From positions 67,929,561 through 67,993,560 of the forward strand of contig NC_088775.1 in assembly GCF_954871325.1 (NCBI RefSeq): DNA of 64,000 bases, written 5' to 3'. The notes beneath the pieces are model-generated. The model ran no database searches and was not told the DNA's origin. It saw nothing but the letters and a program-made list of their open reading frames with translations. A program made the position numbers and the translations under genes. Numbering within the stretch: position 1 is the stretch's first letter; each line of letters starts with the position of its first letter. The DNA is from Gordionus sp. m RMFG-2023 (taxonomy: Eukaryota > Nematomorpha > Gordioida > Chordodea > Parachordodidae). This document shows, one piece after another, positions 21,917 through 34,869 of the stretch.

Positions 21917-24900
21917 AGGGTGTCATTTTATCACACGGCTGGGAAATATCACTCGGCTAACCACATAATAATTCTCTTCTTACTAAATATCCCTCTACTG
22001 GGAAATTTCGCTCTGCTAACCGCACAATAAATCATTTATTATTAAATATCGGTCGGTTAACCACAGAATAAATTATTTATTACTAAATATCACTAGGTCA
22101 GCCACATATTAAAACATTTATTACTAAATAGCACTTGGCCACATAATAAATCATTTATTACTAAATATCGCTCGGCTAACCATATTATAGATCATTGATT
22201 ACTAAATATCGCCAGGCTAGCCGCATAAATTATTTATCACTAAATGGCAATCGGCTAACCACATGATAAATCATTTATTACTAAATATCGCCTGACTAAC
22301 CACATAATAGATCATTTATTACTAAATATCGCCAGGATAGCCACGTAATAAATTATTTATTACTAAATATCATTCGGCTACCCACATAACGAATAATTTA
22401 TAAGCACGCTCGGATAATTACATAAGATATTATTAATAAATATTGTGCGGCTATAAATAGTCGAGTATTTATATATAATCATATTTCAGTGGATTTTCAC
22501 TTTATTTATATTAATTTTTTGTCTGTTAATTTATTCTAGATTGTTGTATTTCATAAGCTTTATTATTATTTAAAATAGTTTTTATTATTAAAATAAATGT
22601 CTGAATAGGTATAAAATTTATTTTAGATTGTTCTATTTCATTAGCTTTACTATTATTTAAAATAGTTTTTGAACATGATAAATTTTTTTATTTTTCGGTT
22701 ATGGGTTACTTTATTTGAATATTTACTGATAAGGTATGAAAAATTATTTTAATAATTTATTTTAGATTGGTGTATTTCATAGACTTTATTATGAAAAATA
22801 GTTTATTATGAAAAATAGTTTTATTATTTAAGATAAATGCTGAATAGATTTAAAAAATTATTTACATAATTCATTTTGGATTATTGTATTTCATACGCTC
22901 TATTATGATTTAAAATAGTTTTTTTATAATTAAATAAATATTTAGATAAATATAAAAAATTATTTATATCATATTTTAGTTTCAATATCTTTTTAAGAAG
23001 TAATTTTCTCATGAATCCTATTTTTAAAGTAATAATATATTTCTATCCGCAAGATGGCTTATTTTAATATTTTTCTATTTGTCATTTATTTAAAAAAATA
23101 ATTTTGAAAGCTTAATCAATTATGCCTTATTCTACCAAGATGCATGAAAACATTTAGGAGTTTTCCAAATTTAATTTTCCTTTCTTTATAATCAAATTGG
23201 AAGCTGGGATAATAAATTTATTAAATGTTCAACACTTTAGTTTTCCTTCCATGAATTTATTGTGCATTATTTTCTGTATTTTGCTAAAAAAAATCAGTAT
23301 TGTCTCTTTTAAATTTTTATTGATTCGATTAATTATTAACTAGAATTATAGATATAATATAATATAATTTGTTTGGAATCGGCAAAGAGCGGATTAAAAT
23401 ATAAATTTAGGGTAATATAATCTAATATATATTGACGAAATATATTTGTTATTCTATAAATATTGGAAAGGGACACAAAATCGGGAATAAATAGGGAATT
23501 AAAATATAAAAAATATTTTTATAACAATGGGCGAAATATATCCGTTATTCTAGAAATATAGGAAAGGGCAAGCGAAAATAGGTAATTAAAATTTATAAAA
23601 AATATTTTCATAATAACGAAATTATAAGCATACTAAATAGTGAGGCTAAATTCAGGTTCGACTTAATTTTTATATTTAATTGCTGTTTAGCTAAACTAGC
23701 TTTTGAACTAGGACACCCTATTTTAAGTTGTTTTAATTATTAGGTGGCATTGTTATTTTTCTTATTTATTTTCTCGTTTTTTGTCTTATTTCCCTTTTTT
23801 CGTATTTGAATTTCGCTTTTTAAAATTTTTTCTTTTGCTTTTTAGGTTAATAAATAAGTTGACTCAGGACACACCCTAAATAATTAAAATTAAACGATAA
23901 GAATATAGAAAATTAGAAGGATAGAAATGTAATGCCTAAGCGAGTAAACCCGATTCGGGAAATATTTCAGTAAAAACAAGTTGTAAATGCGAATTTCTAA
24001 AAAAATTACACAAGATAATTTTTCTTTTAATGAATGACCAAATATATAATAAATAAAATTAAATGATTAATATAATTGTGGTAATAATGAAAATTAATTT
24101 TTTTTTGTCCTATATAACTTAATTTAGACGTTCTTTAAAAGAATTAATCGACAAAATTAAAGATATCATAATGTTCTAAGAGAAAGAATTTGAAAGATAT
24201 CTTTCAAAAAGAAAAGAATATTTTTCATATAATCAATATCCTAATTTCTAATACAATATTAACCTTAATATTTCAATTAATAGTCGAAGCAAAGATAAAT
24301 TATCTGTTATAAAACCAAAAGGCTTAAACATTTAATTCAATTTTATGAATATTATTTATTTGATTTTATATTATAATTTCGAGTCCTTTCTGTTTTAGTT
24401 CTGCATTAAATGATATGGTTTTTTGAGCCTGAGGGATGTAAAAATGTTTAAATTACTCTTTGAAATTAATTTTTTATATATGACAAAAATATATTTAAAT
24501 GATTATTATCAAAATCATTTAATTTTTTATTGTATATTTGGTCATTCCGAGAAAATGAAATCCCATTAAAAGAAAAAAATATCATGTATAATTTTTTTTA
24601 GGCATAACACCATTTATGTTTCTGAGATATTTCATGACCAAATACGATATTTATTTTATTTTATAAAAATACAGAATGCAAAAAAAGAAGTTTGATAGGT
24701 GATATCAGAATTTCCATGCAAATATATTGGTCCCAAAAATATAGGAAATTCGTCTGTTATATCTCTTAACTGCTATATGTTTAAATGTTATAGCAGTAAG
24801 GTAAAGATCACCCATTAAATATTTTATCAACTAAAAATATACAAAGGTAAAATTGGTTTGACAAAAAATATAATTTTAATAATAAAGTGAGTATAGCAAT

Positions 24901-25117
24901 TATCGATATTAATTAATAAATGATTTATTATATGGTTAGTTTAGCGATATTTAGTAATAAATGATATATGATATGGTTAGCCGATCGATATTTAGTAATA
25001 AATAATTTATTATACGAATAGCCGAGCTATATTTCTTAGCCGATCGATATTTAGTAATAATTTATTATGTCGTTAGCCGAGCGATATTATCAGCCAAGTA
25101 ATAAATAGATCCACCCT
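21917..25117. mobile_element. Putative DNA transposon with inverted about 42-bp tandem arrays
   Basis: The left end (AGGGTG..., 21917) and right end (...CACCCT, 25117) are short inverted repeats. Each runs into tandem units of ATCGCTCGGCTAACCACATA plus AATAAATCATTTATTACTAA. There are about 12 units at 21930-22440 and about 5 inverted units at 24905-25098. The roughly 2.4 kb between shows no recognisable transposase, only AT-rich DNA with a local 90-110-bp direct repeat (22520-22960). It is probably non-autonomous, and the superfamily is unknown. Confidence 0.6.
21930..22440. repeat. Left array of about 42-bp units
   Basis: About twelve diverged tandem copies of CGCTCGGCTAACCACATAAT plus AAATCATTTATTACTAAATAT. 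It is mirrored inverted at 24905-25098. Confidence 0.8.
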
Positions 25118-25134
25118 ATAAAAGCAGATACCTG

Positions 25135-25473
25135 CAGAGATACCATTTTCACGGTCCGGATTTAAAAGAAAAAAAATTAGGCTGGACCCGGGTTTTATAT
25201 TTTTAGGCTCGGCTCTGATTTTTTTAGAAGAATTATTTTGGCTCTGATCACTTTAAAAAAATTTCTACGGTCTTTTTTTTTCCTATTCGGCATTTTACGG
25301 ATCATTTTTCAGCCATAAGTGAATGAATGTAATATATTGTTCTCTGATACACAATTTTTAAATATTTTTTATTATTTTTAATGGCTATTTACAATATAAG
25401 GCCCGACCTGGGTATTTTTAAATAAATTTCGTTAGACCCGGCTCGGGTATCTTGGCCGGGCATGCAGGTCTCG
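25135..25473. mobile_element. GGCCCGG-family MITE (CAGAG-end type)
   Basis: The left end CAGAGATACCATTTTCACGG matches the left end of the hAT remnant at 13016 (CAGAGGTACCATTTGCACGG). The right end GGGCATGCAGGTCTCG matches its right end. The subterminal CCCGG blocks are partly eroded. This links the short element to the larger hAT remnant. Confidence 0.6.
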
Positions 25474-27057
25474 ATTGAAATGATTTTCATTTGAATATTT
25501 TTTAAAATAGATTACACAAACGAATTAATAATTAAGGATAAATATTGTATGAAAACATTTATTTAAATAATCAATCATGAGAAGAAAAATAGGTTTATAA
25601 TTTATTAATATCAACATGGTGTTTATAAATGATATTTATATATGTTGTATTCCATATCAAATCAACTGAAGATTCAACCCGACCCCCTTCAATTTTTTAA
25701 AAAATTTATATGATGGTAGTATATACACTAACTAGTAAATATATAAAATTTTAATTCTCAACTCAGCTTACTTTATGAGATATGACCATCTTTAGAAACG
25801 CGGAAATTCCAAAATACACTATATTTTTAAATATCTCAAAAAGTAATTAAGCTAAAGACATGATTTAAATTTTATTAAATAGCTCTAAAATAGCTCATTA
25901 ATATGACATAAGAAATATATTTGTGAAAAAAAGTCTATTACCAAAAACCGGAAATAGAAAACCGGAAATGGCTATAAAATAAGAATTGCTCTTTTTTTTC
26001 TTTTAAATTTTTTTTACAGATAGACATTATACTTCTTAATATCTGTACAAAATTCTAGATTGGGACGAGTACTGGGTCAATAGTTATAACACTTTAAATA
26101 TAAGTAGTATGGCTTAAATCCTATATTATACCAAATATAGAGTAATTATTTTTTTAAAAAGTGGGAAATATATGTGAATAATAGCATTAAAATTAAAATC
26201 CTAAAAAATCTTATTATTTTGCATTTTTTAAATGTTAAAAAACTCAAAACAACATTCACCAAATTGTATTGTATTATTTTAAATATAACGCAAAACGCCT
26301 TAATTTGGAGTCATTATAAGGAATAAATAATAAGATTTTATATAAAGTAATAAAGTAACAACTATGATAATAAAAAGTGAGCTCAATAATCTCTTCACCC
26401 CAACCTAAAGATTATATTCGTCCCAAATTTCTTCTTAAATTCGAGATTTGTCCTGGCAACTTTGTTAGTGAATGTTGAAGTTTATTTTTCATTGCCAACA
26501 ATTAATTATTATTGTGATTGTCAGAAATATATTTTCATTTTAAAGATTATTTTAATCTAATTATAATTAATTAAAATAAAATAATTATATTTGGCATAAA
26601 GTCAATATTCAAAATTAATTCCAACAACAACAGTCGTCATTTTTATTGATTAATTTTACATAGCCATTTTTCTAAAAAATTAAATTTATTTATTAATTTA
26701 AAAAAATTATATTTTAAATGTCTACAATTCCTGTGCTGCAACCCATTTCGAATAACTCATTCAGTACCCTACGATCTTAGAGGTGTTTTATAGTGGATGA
26801 TACAAGTGAATTCTAGCTTATCAATTAATCAAAAATTTGTAGTTCTTGACGGAAAAAATTTAAAAAATATTCAACAAATCCCATCTTACCTTTTACTTCT
26901 ACGATCCCTATCACATTACCTTCTATTAATTTTAAGTTAATTATAATTGGTGGTAAATTAGATAAGTTAACTACAAACCAGCATAACTTTCCATTTCCTC
27001 CCTTAGAAGATTTTAAACATTACTGCATGAAGTCTATGCAATCTTCCCCAGCCTTGC

Positions 27058-27800
27058 TGTTACTTGAGGAAATGCCAAATGTGTCCCGGCACTTTGGAAC
27101 TTAAAGAAAGACTACACTTATTGTTTGATAATAATGCCATAGATTATATAACATTTAAACAATGGTTGGCAGCTGACTGTACTACACTCGAAACTTTAAC
27201 AAAGTCCGCCAACGAATTTGTGGAGTATTTGATTGAAAAATTAAATATTTTAATTCCTCGGAACAATCTCATTTTTTAAGCATTAAAATCGAATTTGAAG
27301 GATGGGGAATATCTAATATCCGATTTTGCAGAGAACTACGCTTTTGTAGTTTAAGATCAGGCTCAGGGTTTCCATTGGACTAATAATAGGCAACACTTCA
27401 TCCATTTATGATTTATTACCGCGAAGGCGATATCATCAAACGTTTAAGTTACGTGATTATATCAGATTGTCTCAAACACAATACTTGTTCCTTTCATTTA
27501 TTTCAAATAAAATTAATTCTATTCTTGAAAGAAAGATTTGATAAGATTTCAATAATATTTTATTTTTCTGATGGAGCTGTCACCCAGTATAAAAACAAAA
27601 AAAACTTTGTAAACCTCGACAACCATTATAATGATTTTGGGATCAAGGCAGAATGGCAAAGGGGGAATTATTAAGAGACTGGCGGCTAGAGCAAGCCTGC
27701 AACGTCCTCATGAAAATCCTATAATAACTCCTATTGACTTATATAATTATGCGAGAATATCCCGGGAATTAAATATACATTTGTTAGCAACGTAGAATAT
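27058..27800 (+). pseudogene. Uncharacterised transposon-linked protein family
   Basis: Readable segments in order are KCQMCPGTLELKERLHLLFD, ITFKQWLAADCTTLET, VEYLIEKL, SDFAENYAF (about 27319), IYYREGDIIKRLSYVIISDC, FSDGAVTQYKNKKNFVNL, DFGIKAEWQ and IKRLAARASLQRP. I recognise this series (SDFxENYA, DEAQGFHW, SDGAxxQYKNKKNF) from a large unnamed protein family multicopy in invertebrate genomes, but I know no established function. Repeated acidic residues in SDF and SDG hint at an RNase H-like fold, which is inference. Frameshifts and a deletion after AEWQ (the family's W.F.ATSHGKG region is missing) make it non-functional. Confidence 0.65.
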
Positions 27801-27975
27801 TTAAGAATGGAAATCAATCTTGAAAATAGATTTTTAATGGCCAAACATTAATATGTTTATTAAAATATTAATTTATATTAATTAGCTAAATAAAGTTATA
27901 AATATTTTTACAATTATTTTCCTTCTAAAATAAAATAGCTAAACTTATGTGCTAAATATGACACAATGTCTACTA

Positions 27976-28060
27976 GTGATCTGCATAGGGCCTAATTTTT
28001 CTAACACGGCCAGAAAGATTTATAAAAAAATATATCCGGCCCGATCCCAAACGGATTTTC
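27976..28060. mobile_element. GGCCCGG-element left-end fragment
   Basis: TA|GTGATCTGCATAGGGCCTAA matches the left ends at 2338 and 12294. It is followed by one GGCCCGATCCC block and then stops at the inner edge of the right arm of the long-TIR element. Confidence 0.55.
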
Positions 28061-29463
28061 TTATTTGTTTTCTAAATTACTATACATTTAATATAATATA
28101 GGATTTAAGCCATACTACTTATATTTAAAGTGTAATAATTTTTGGCCCAATACTCGTCCCAATCTAGGATTTTGTACAAATATTAAGAAGTATAATGTCT
28201 ATCTGTAAAAAAAATTTAAAAGAAAAAAAAGAGCAATTTTTATTTTATAGCCATTTCCGGTTTTTGGTAATAGACTTTTTTTCACAAAAATATTTCTTAT
28301 TTCATATTAAAGAGCTATTTTAGAGCTATTTAATAAAATTTAAATCATGTCTTTAGCTTAATTACTTTTTGAGATATTTAAAATTAAATATAGTGTATTT
28401 TGGAATTTCCGCGTTTCTAAAGATGGCCATATCTCATAAAGTAAGCTGAGTTGAGAATTAAAATTTTACATTTTTACTAGTTAGTGTATATACTACCATC
28501 ATACAAATTTTTAAAAAAATCGAAGGTATCGGGTTGAGAATCGACTTTTTTTGGTTGATTTAATATGGAATACAACATATAGTAATATATTATAAAATAG
28601 TCTTAGATACATTCATTTCTTAATTCTAAAACGATTTAGTGTGTCTACATCTTTATATATTTTTTATTCACATTATCTAAAAGATATATAAGAATTTTAT
28701 AAAAATGATTTAATCTTAACGATCAGTTTTTTTTGCCTTTTTCGCACTTCGTTTATTTCCAGCTTTGCTAATTTTTAATGAGCCAAACCCAAAATAATTT
28801 AAATCATGAATTATACTTTTACAATGTTTAACAAATGACGTTGGAAGTGCTTCAGTCATCATGGGATAAAATTGGTAATCCATTTAATGATCTATTGATT
28901 ATTACTATTAAGTTAAACAACAATTTTAATAAAATATCCCATGTATTCATTAAAATTTATATGTTTTCAATTTATTGCGCTATTTTTTCCCTCCAATTTC
29001 CTAAAAATTTAAGGAAATTGTTTCTTAAAGTAAAAATTATAAAATTTTGCGAAATGCTGGATTGAACGCTTTTATTTTTCAACTATTTCGATTTATAAAT
29101 ATAGTTTATTAAATAAAAGAACTCGATTTTATTAGTTGGATTACCAGACTATTTTTAGCCCTATAAACTAGTAGTTTTCACCATAAAATGAATGTATAAT
29201 TATAAATTCATTTTGTAAATGACACGTTTAATATTCATTCTTTTTTTAAATTAAAATTATGAAATATCCTGGGGATGAGGGGGGGGGGGGGGCTGCATAT
29301 TATTTTTTGATAGAAAAGAAGAAGGCTTACGTTAGGGCCCTTACTTTAAAAAAAACAATTGCAGTTAGATTAAAATTCTATATATAGTTTTATTTAAAAC
29401 AACAAATACATACTATAGTATTTTTTTTATCCGACATAAATTTTGAAAAAAAAATGAACATAG

Positions 29464-29606
29464 CAATTACGCTCCTACGGTTTACCTTCAAAAGAAAGCC
29501 TGTGAAAATGGTTGCCAGCAAGTCTTATGGCTATACGGGCCAGATCGACAAATTACCGAGGTTGGGACTATGAACACATTTATGCTTTGGGAAAACTGCG
29601 ATGGAA
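29464..29606 (+). CDS. BCAT: BCAT exon D
   Basis: This 143-nt exon follows acceptor ACATAG and is followed by donor GTATTT. The first base completes the serine codon of the 20573-20733 exon, and it ends in phase 1 (GGA A|). It encodes [37 protein letters not shown] and [16 protein letters not shown] and the TEVGTMN cofactor-phosphate and substrate loop are diagnostic of BCAT. It lies 8.7 kb from the previous exon and 9.0 kb from the next. Confidence 0.95.
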
Positions 29607-30448
29607 GTATTTATTTATTTTTTTAAAATATATTTGAATGTGTAAATTAAAAAATTATTTACGCTTTTAGTTATTGGACTGCTCTTTATATAATTTTTTT
29701 TAAAAGAGTTTTGGCCTTGAAATGAAATAAGGACTAATAAAATAGTATCTAATATTTAAGTATATTGTCAAAAATTTTATATAAAAATGGTTAAATTTTA
29801 AATGACACACAACACATATATTTAATATTTTTATTTTATAAGAATAAGTTAAATTAGATAATTTCGAAATTAAGAATACACTCATAATTCTTAATTAATA
29901 TTTTATAAGATGGGATAAGCTCGATATCGATCATTATTTTTTTATATATCGGTATGGGCCTATCTTTTAGTTGGCCGCTCTGATTTTTTATTATATAAAA
30001 ATTATTTATGACACAATTTATTCTAATATTGGATCTTAAAAATCTGATGATAATCATTATTAGGTCGATTAGTACGGTTGCCGATATTAAATTGTTATTA
30101 GGTGCTTATATCACTAATCTGATTTTGTTTGTTGTACATATTTATATTTTAAATAATCATTTAAAAATATACCATCATCAAATTTTAATTAACTTATTCA
30201 TTTTAGGCTTATTTATTTAGTTATATTCGTCAATGTAAAAGTCTATAAACATTGATGGATCATTTATTTATATAGAAAAATAATTTTCCATCTAGTCAGA
30301 CACTTATGCAGTGCCGGGGAGGGGGGGTGGGGAGTGATATAAAAAGATAGTTACAAATTTTTTGCATATTTTTATTTGTCTATTGTTTATTCCATTGTTT
30401 TTATTAAGAAAGAACTTATATTAAATAAAAATCATGCGAATTTAAATT

Positions 30449-30656
30449 TAATAATTTAGTATGGAAGGCAAACGTTTAATTAAATTTTTATTTTATTACT
30501 ATCTATATGAAAGTTTCATTCTTTATATACAATTTAAAAAATACATTTTTACATATTAAGTTTTTTAAAAGGTTATATAAAAAAAATTGATAAAAGGTAA
30601 TTTCATTTAAAAGAAAAATATAAAAGTTTTAATATTCAAAATTTATATATTTAACA
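30449..30656 (-). repeat. 3' LTR of the small LTR element
   Basis: Direct repeat of 32237-32440, with shared AGTATGGAAGGCAAACGTTT and AAAGTTTTAATATTCAAAAT. The purine-rich tract lies immediately inside it. Confidence 0.87.
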
Positions 30657-31752
30657 TTTCCCTCTTTTTTTAAATGTCTTCTTTCCTCAGTTTCTTATCT
30701 TCACTTCCAGTCATTTGTTTCTCAATTTCTCCATTAGTCATTTGTTCGTATATCTTGAGATAGTTTGTTTGACCATCTGATTATCGTTTGTTGAATCGTT
30801 TATTGAATATCGTTTGTGAAACATCGTTGTTTGAACATTGCTTGTTGATTTGCTGTTTGTATTGATCATCCCATTTCTCTTTCAACAATTTATATATATT
30901 TTTTTACAAAATTTTTATTTATTTATAACAATCATTTTCTATGTCGTAAGTCATTTTCTCTCTTTTGAACTTGACTTTGAATTTTCAAATTTTGAACTTG
31001 AACTTGTTCACTTCTTCCCCCTCTAAAAAATTTTTCAGCTTTGTTGTAGAATTTTCATTTGATATTATGTTCGTTGTTTAGCCTCAGTCATATCTTTTTC
31101 ATTGATTTGTTCTTAGCTTGTTATCCTTATCGTCTAATCATTCGCTTGAACATCATCCTCACATTAGCTTGTTCATCTCGTTATTTATTATCATTTTTAT
31201 TTATTTTTTATTTATCAATGTTTGTAAATATATATTATGATCAATATATCTCAAATAAAATAATTTTGGAATAATTGAAATGATTATGGAATAAATAATT
31301 TATCAGAATCATTCATAAGAATCATAATTTGGAATATAGAATATTGGAATTGTCTCGTTTTATATAATAATTTTTTATGATATTATTTAATTATTTTTAT
31401 TTTTTAAATTTTACTCCTTTATTTTTCAATTTAAACAATTTTTTTATATCATAATTTATCTTCAACTTGTTCTTTATAAAAAAATTTCTCTTTCTCCTTC
31501 CATCTTCAACATACGATCTCCATATCATACTCTTAAAAACTTTTTCAACATCAAGATATTTAATCACCTTGCCTCTCTTTTTAATATTTGTTTTAATTTT
31601 CTTTATTTCTAAAGTTTTTTTAAATTTTTTATTTCATTATTGTCTTTAATCACTATTATTTCTTCAATTGTTATCATATGATTTATTTCTTAATTTAGAA
31701 GAATTTATTTCTTTTTTAACATTTGGTATTAATTTACAGAATTCAATTTTAT

Positions 31753-32022
31753 TCAAGTTTTAGGATAAGATATATTTTTTGATTTAGATTTTTCATTTAT
31801 CTCCTTTACCTCTTTATAATTACAAAAACATTTTAATATAGATATTGCTTCTTCATAACTTGAACTTCCATATATCGGTAACATTGTGTCCATAAGCAAA
31901 TATAAGTCATCTGGTAGATTAAATGTACTCAAAACATCTTTACTCTCATGGTATATTAAATAATCTTCTAATTCATCTATGGATTTTGTTTTATTCTTAT
32001 TGTCCCATATAGGTTTAATCAT
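31753..32022 (-). CDS. 89-residue ORF of the small LTR element, unknown
   Basis: The frame starts MIKPIWDNKNKTKSIDELED and is acidic and helix-prone, with LPDDLYLLMDTMLPIYG and CFCNY further on. It begins about 215 bp after the primer-binding site, the usual place for gag. I see no zinc knuckle or capsid motif and do not recognise it. It may be a gag relic or chance coding. Confidence 0.4.
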   Translation of the reverse strand: MIKPIWDNKNKTKSIDELEDYLIYHESKDVLSTFNLPDDLYLLMDTMLPIYGSSSYEEAISILKCFCNYKEVKEINEKSKSKNISYPKT

Positions 32023-32236
32023 ATTTTAAATATTTTATTATTAAAATTTGATTATATTTATTTTTAATTTTACATTTTAATCATCTCTTACGTGTTTTAG
32101 AATTAAATTAACACCATTTTCCATAATCCTCTTTCGTCTAGTTTCACCACTTTCCAGTATCTAAAATCATATCTAAAATTTTTTTTAATACATATTTCGG
32201 TTGGTAACGTAATAATTAGCAAATATTCTGCCACCA

Positions 32237-32440
32237 TAATAATTTAGTATGGAAGGCAAACGTTTAATTTTAAATTTTTATTTTATTACTATCTATATTG
32301 AAAATTTTATTCTTTATATACAATATATATTTTTACATATTAAGTTTTTTTAAAAAGTTATATAAAAAAAATTGCGAAAAGGTCATTTCATTTAAAAGAA
32401 AAATATAAAAGTTTTAATATTCAAAATTTATATATTAACA
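32237..32440 (-). repeat. 5' LTR of the small LTR element
   Basis: Direct repeat of 30449-30656. The primer-binding site TGGTGGCAG (minus) directly abuts it at 32228-32236. Confidence 0.87.
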
Positions 32441-32619
32441 AAATTTGATTAATTAAGATACCAATATTTTATCTCCAATTGATCCTCTTCATTATTGGAG
32501 TGTTAATGCATAAAGGTTCTAACTTTGACAAAATTTACACTTAAGTATTTGGCATATCCAACATGTGTTCCATCAGAATAAGTCTTCAGCATAGTTGGTG
32601 TAGTGTTGTTAAAAAGTCG

Positions 32620-34270
32620 AGTTCATCCGACTCCGACTCAGAGTCTCGAGTAAGTTAGTCGAATATGTCGACTAACTCCGTGAACTCGAGTTATGAACTC
32701 AAGTCGTAAACTCAAGTCGACTCGATTTGTGAATTTGAGTCGACTAGAGGACGAATATTTCAGATTTATTATTTAATTAAGATATTTTTTGTATTTTACA
32801 TTTTTTTACTTTAGACATTCAATTTGAGTCTTGAATTCAAATTATATAGTTGAGTTGACTAGAGGATGAATAGTTCTATGAACTTGAGTCGTCAATTTTA
32901 GTCGACTAGAGGACGAATATTTCAAATTATTTATTGTTATTTAGATATTTGTTCTGTTATTTACATTTTTTTACTTTAGACATCCAATGTGAGTCGTGAA
33001 TACAAATTATATAGTTGAGTCGACTAGAGGACGAATAGTTCTATGAACTTGAGTCGTCAATTTGAGTCGACTAGAGGATGAATATTTCAAATTATTTATT
33101 ATTAATTATAATATTTTTTGTTTTTACATTTTTTTACTAGACTTTCATGAGTCGTGAATACAAATTATATAGTTGAGTCTACTAGAGGACCAATACTTCT
33201 CTGAACTTGAGACTAGAGGACGAATATTTCAAATTAGTTATTATTTAAGATATTTGTTCTGTTATTTACATTTTTTTTACTTTAGACATCCAAGAGAAGG
33301 ACGAATAGTTCTCTGAACTTGAGTCGACTAGAGGACGAATATTTCAAATTAGTTATTATTATTAAAGATATTTGTTCTGTTATTTACATTTTTTTACTTT
33401 AGACATCCAAGAGTTGTGAATACAAATTATATAGTTGAATCGACTAAAGGACGAATAGTTCTCTGAACTTGAGTCGTCAATTTGAGTCGAATAGAAGACT
33501 AATAGTTTTCTGAACTTGAGTCGACTAGAGGACGAATATTTCAAATTATTTATTAAAATATTTTTTGTTTTTACATTTTTTTTACTTTAGACTTTCATGA
33601 GTCGTGAATACAAATTATATAGTTGAGTCTACTAGAGGACCAATACTTCTCTGAACTTGAGACTAGAGGACGAATATTTCAAATTAGTTATTATTATTAA
33701 AGATATTTTTCTGTTATTTACATTTTTTACTTTAGACATCCAAGAGTTGTGAATACAAATTATATAGTTGAATCGACTAAAGGACGAATAGTTCTCTGAA
33801 CTTGAGTCGTCAATTTGAGTCGAATAGAGGACTAATAGTTTTCTGAACTTGAGTCGACTAGAGGACGAATATTTCAAATTATTTATTAAAATATTTTTTG
33901 TTTTTACATTTTTTTTACTTTAGACTTTCATGAGTCGTGAATACAAATTATATAGTTGAGTCGACTAGAGGACAAATAGTTCTCTGAACTTGAGTCGACT
34001 AGAGGACGAATAGTTCTCTTATCTTGAGTCGACTAGAGGACGAATAGTTCTCTGTACTTGAGTCGACTAGAGGACGAATATTTCAAATTAGTTATTATTA
34101 TTTAAGATATTTTTTTACTTTATACATCCAAGAGTTGTGAATACAAATTATATAGTTGAATCGAATAGAGGACCAACATTTCAAATTAGTTAATATTATT
34201 TAAATTATTTGTTCTGTTATACATTTTTTTTACTTCAGACTTCCAACTTGAATCGTGAATACCAATTATT
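32620..34270. repeat. Left subterminal tandem array of the large hAT
   Basis: The block GTCGACTAGAGGACGAATA recurs about a dozen times, alternating with ATTTCAAATTATTTATTA, TTACATTTTTTTACTTTAGA and GTGAATACAAATTATATAGT. The first 100 bp are dense in GAGTCGA/GACTCGA palindromes. Confidence 0.85.
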
Positions 34271-34802
34271 TACTTCATTATCTTATTCCTCATTTTATTT
34301 GATAAATAAATTCTTATTAACATTTTTTGATTGAATACACAAAAAAATTCTTATTTACATTTTTTTGATTGAATAATATTCTCAAATAATAATATATTTT
34401 GCAGGTATCTGAATATTTTGATTATATCTCAACCATTATTTTAATTTTATATAATAAAACTAGACGTGTGATAATTATTAAAATTATGAGATGACGGGTG
34501 AATTTTCTTTAGAACCCCTCTTCATCTGTATTTAATATATATCTAGTATTTTTATAGTCCCTCTTATTTTATAATTAATGGTTAATATCTATTAAAATAT
34601 TTAAAAAATTCCCTCTTTAGTAAATAATTATTCTTATCTTAATCTAATAATATTATTTAGCATTTTAGAATTTATTAAAAAATCAAACAACAATTACACA
34701 ATTTACTTTATTTTTCTGTTTCTAATTAAGATATTATATTATAAATATAAAATAAGAAAAAAATATTATATGGTATAACATAAGAAAAAAATATAGATAT
34801 TA

Positions 34803-34869
34803 TTGCTGCCACATATCGATATCCCAGTTATTCAAGGATAAACAATACTTTAAAGTGGATGGTGACATC
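34803..34869 (-). pseudogene. C-terminal end of the older hAT transposase
   Basis: Read on the minus strand after the GTGACATC duplication: MSPSTLKYCLSLNNWDIDMW, two residues, stop. This is the usual hAT C-terminus (RxxLxxxxLxxLxCLxNW). The rest of the gene lies on the far side of the nested insertion, at 36022-36490. Confidence 0.8.

Larger units (their letters stand above)
25640..28581 (+). mobile_element. DNA transposon with about 490-bp terminal inverted repeats
   Basis: The left arm 25640-26131 (starting TATGTTGTATTCCATAT) and right arm 28091-28581 are long inverted repeats with high identity. Shared blocks include CTAACTAGTAAA, CTCAACTCAGCTTACTTTAT and GGCTTAAATCCTATATTATA. Between them lies a plus-strand coding remnant (about 27058-27800). 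No unambiguous target duplication was found. A GGCCCGG fragment lies at 27976-28060, just inside the right arm. Confidence 0.78.
30449..32440 (-). mobile_element. Small non-autonomous LTR retrotransposon
   Basis: Two direct repeats of about 205 bp (30449-30656 and 32237-32440) flank 1.58 kb. In minus orientation each LTR begins TGTTAA and ends in TTATTA. The element is bordered by AAATT on both sides (30444-30448, 32441-32445), a 5-bp duplication. Next to the right LTR is TGGTGGCAG (minus), a primer-binding site. Next to the left LTR is AAAAAAAGAGGGAAA (minus), a polypurine tract. No pol domain is present; a single 89-codon frame lies near the 5' LTR. Confidence 0.87.

Noticed and set aside
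21930-22440. CRISPR-like array
   Set aside because: Units are contiguous diverged tandem repeats without unique spacers, in a eukaryotic genome, and are mirrored inverted at 24905-25098.
30656-31740. Coding gene in the internal part of the small LTR element (plus-strand frames at 30838, 31059, 31467)
   Set aside because: Phe/Leu/Ile-rich frames with no motif; they are antisense to the element's orientation.
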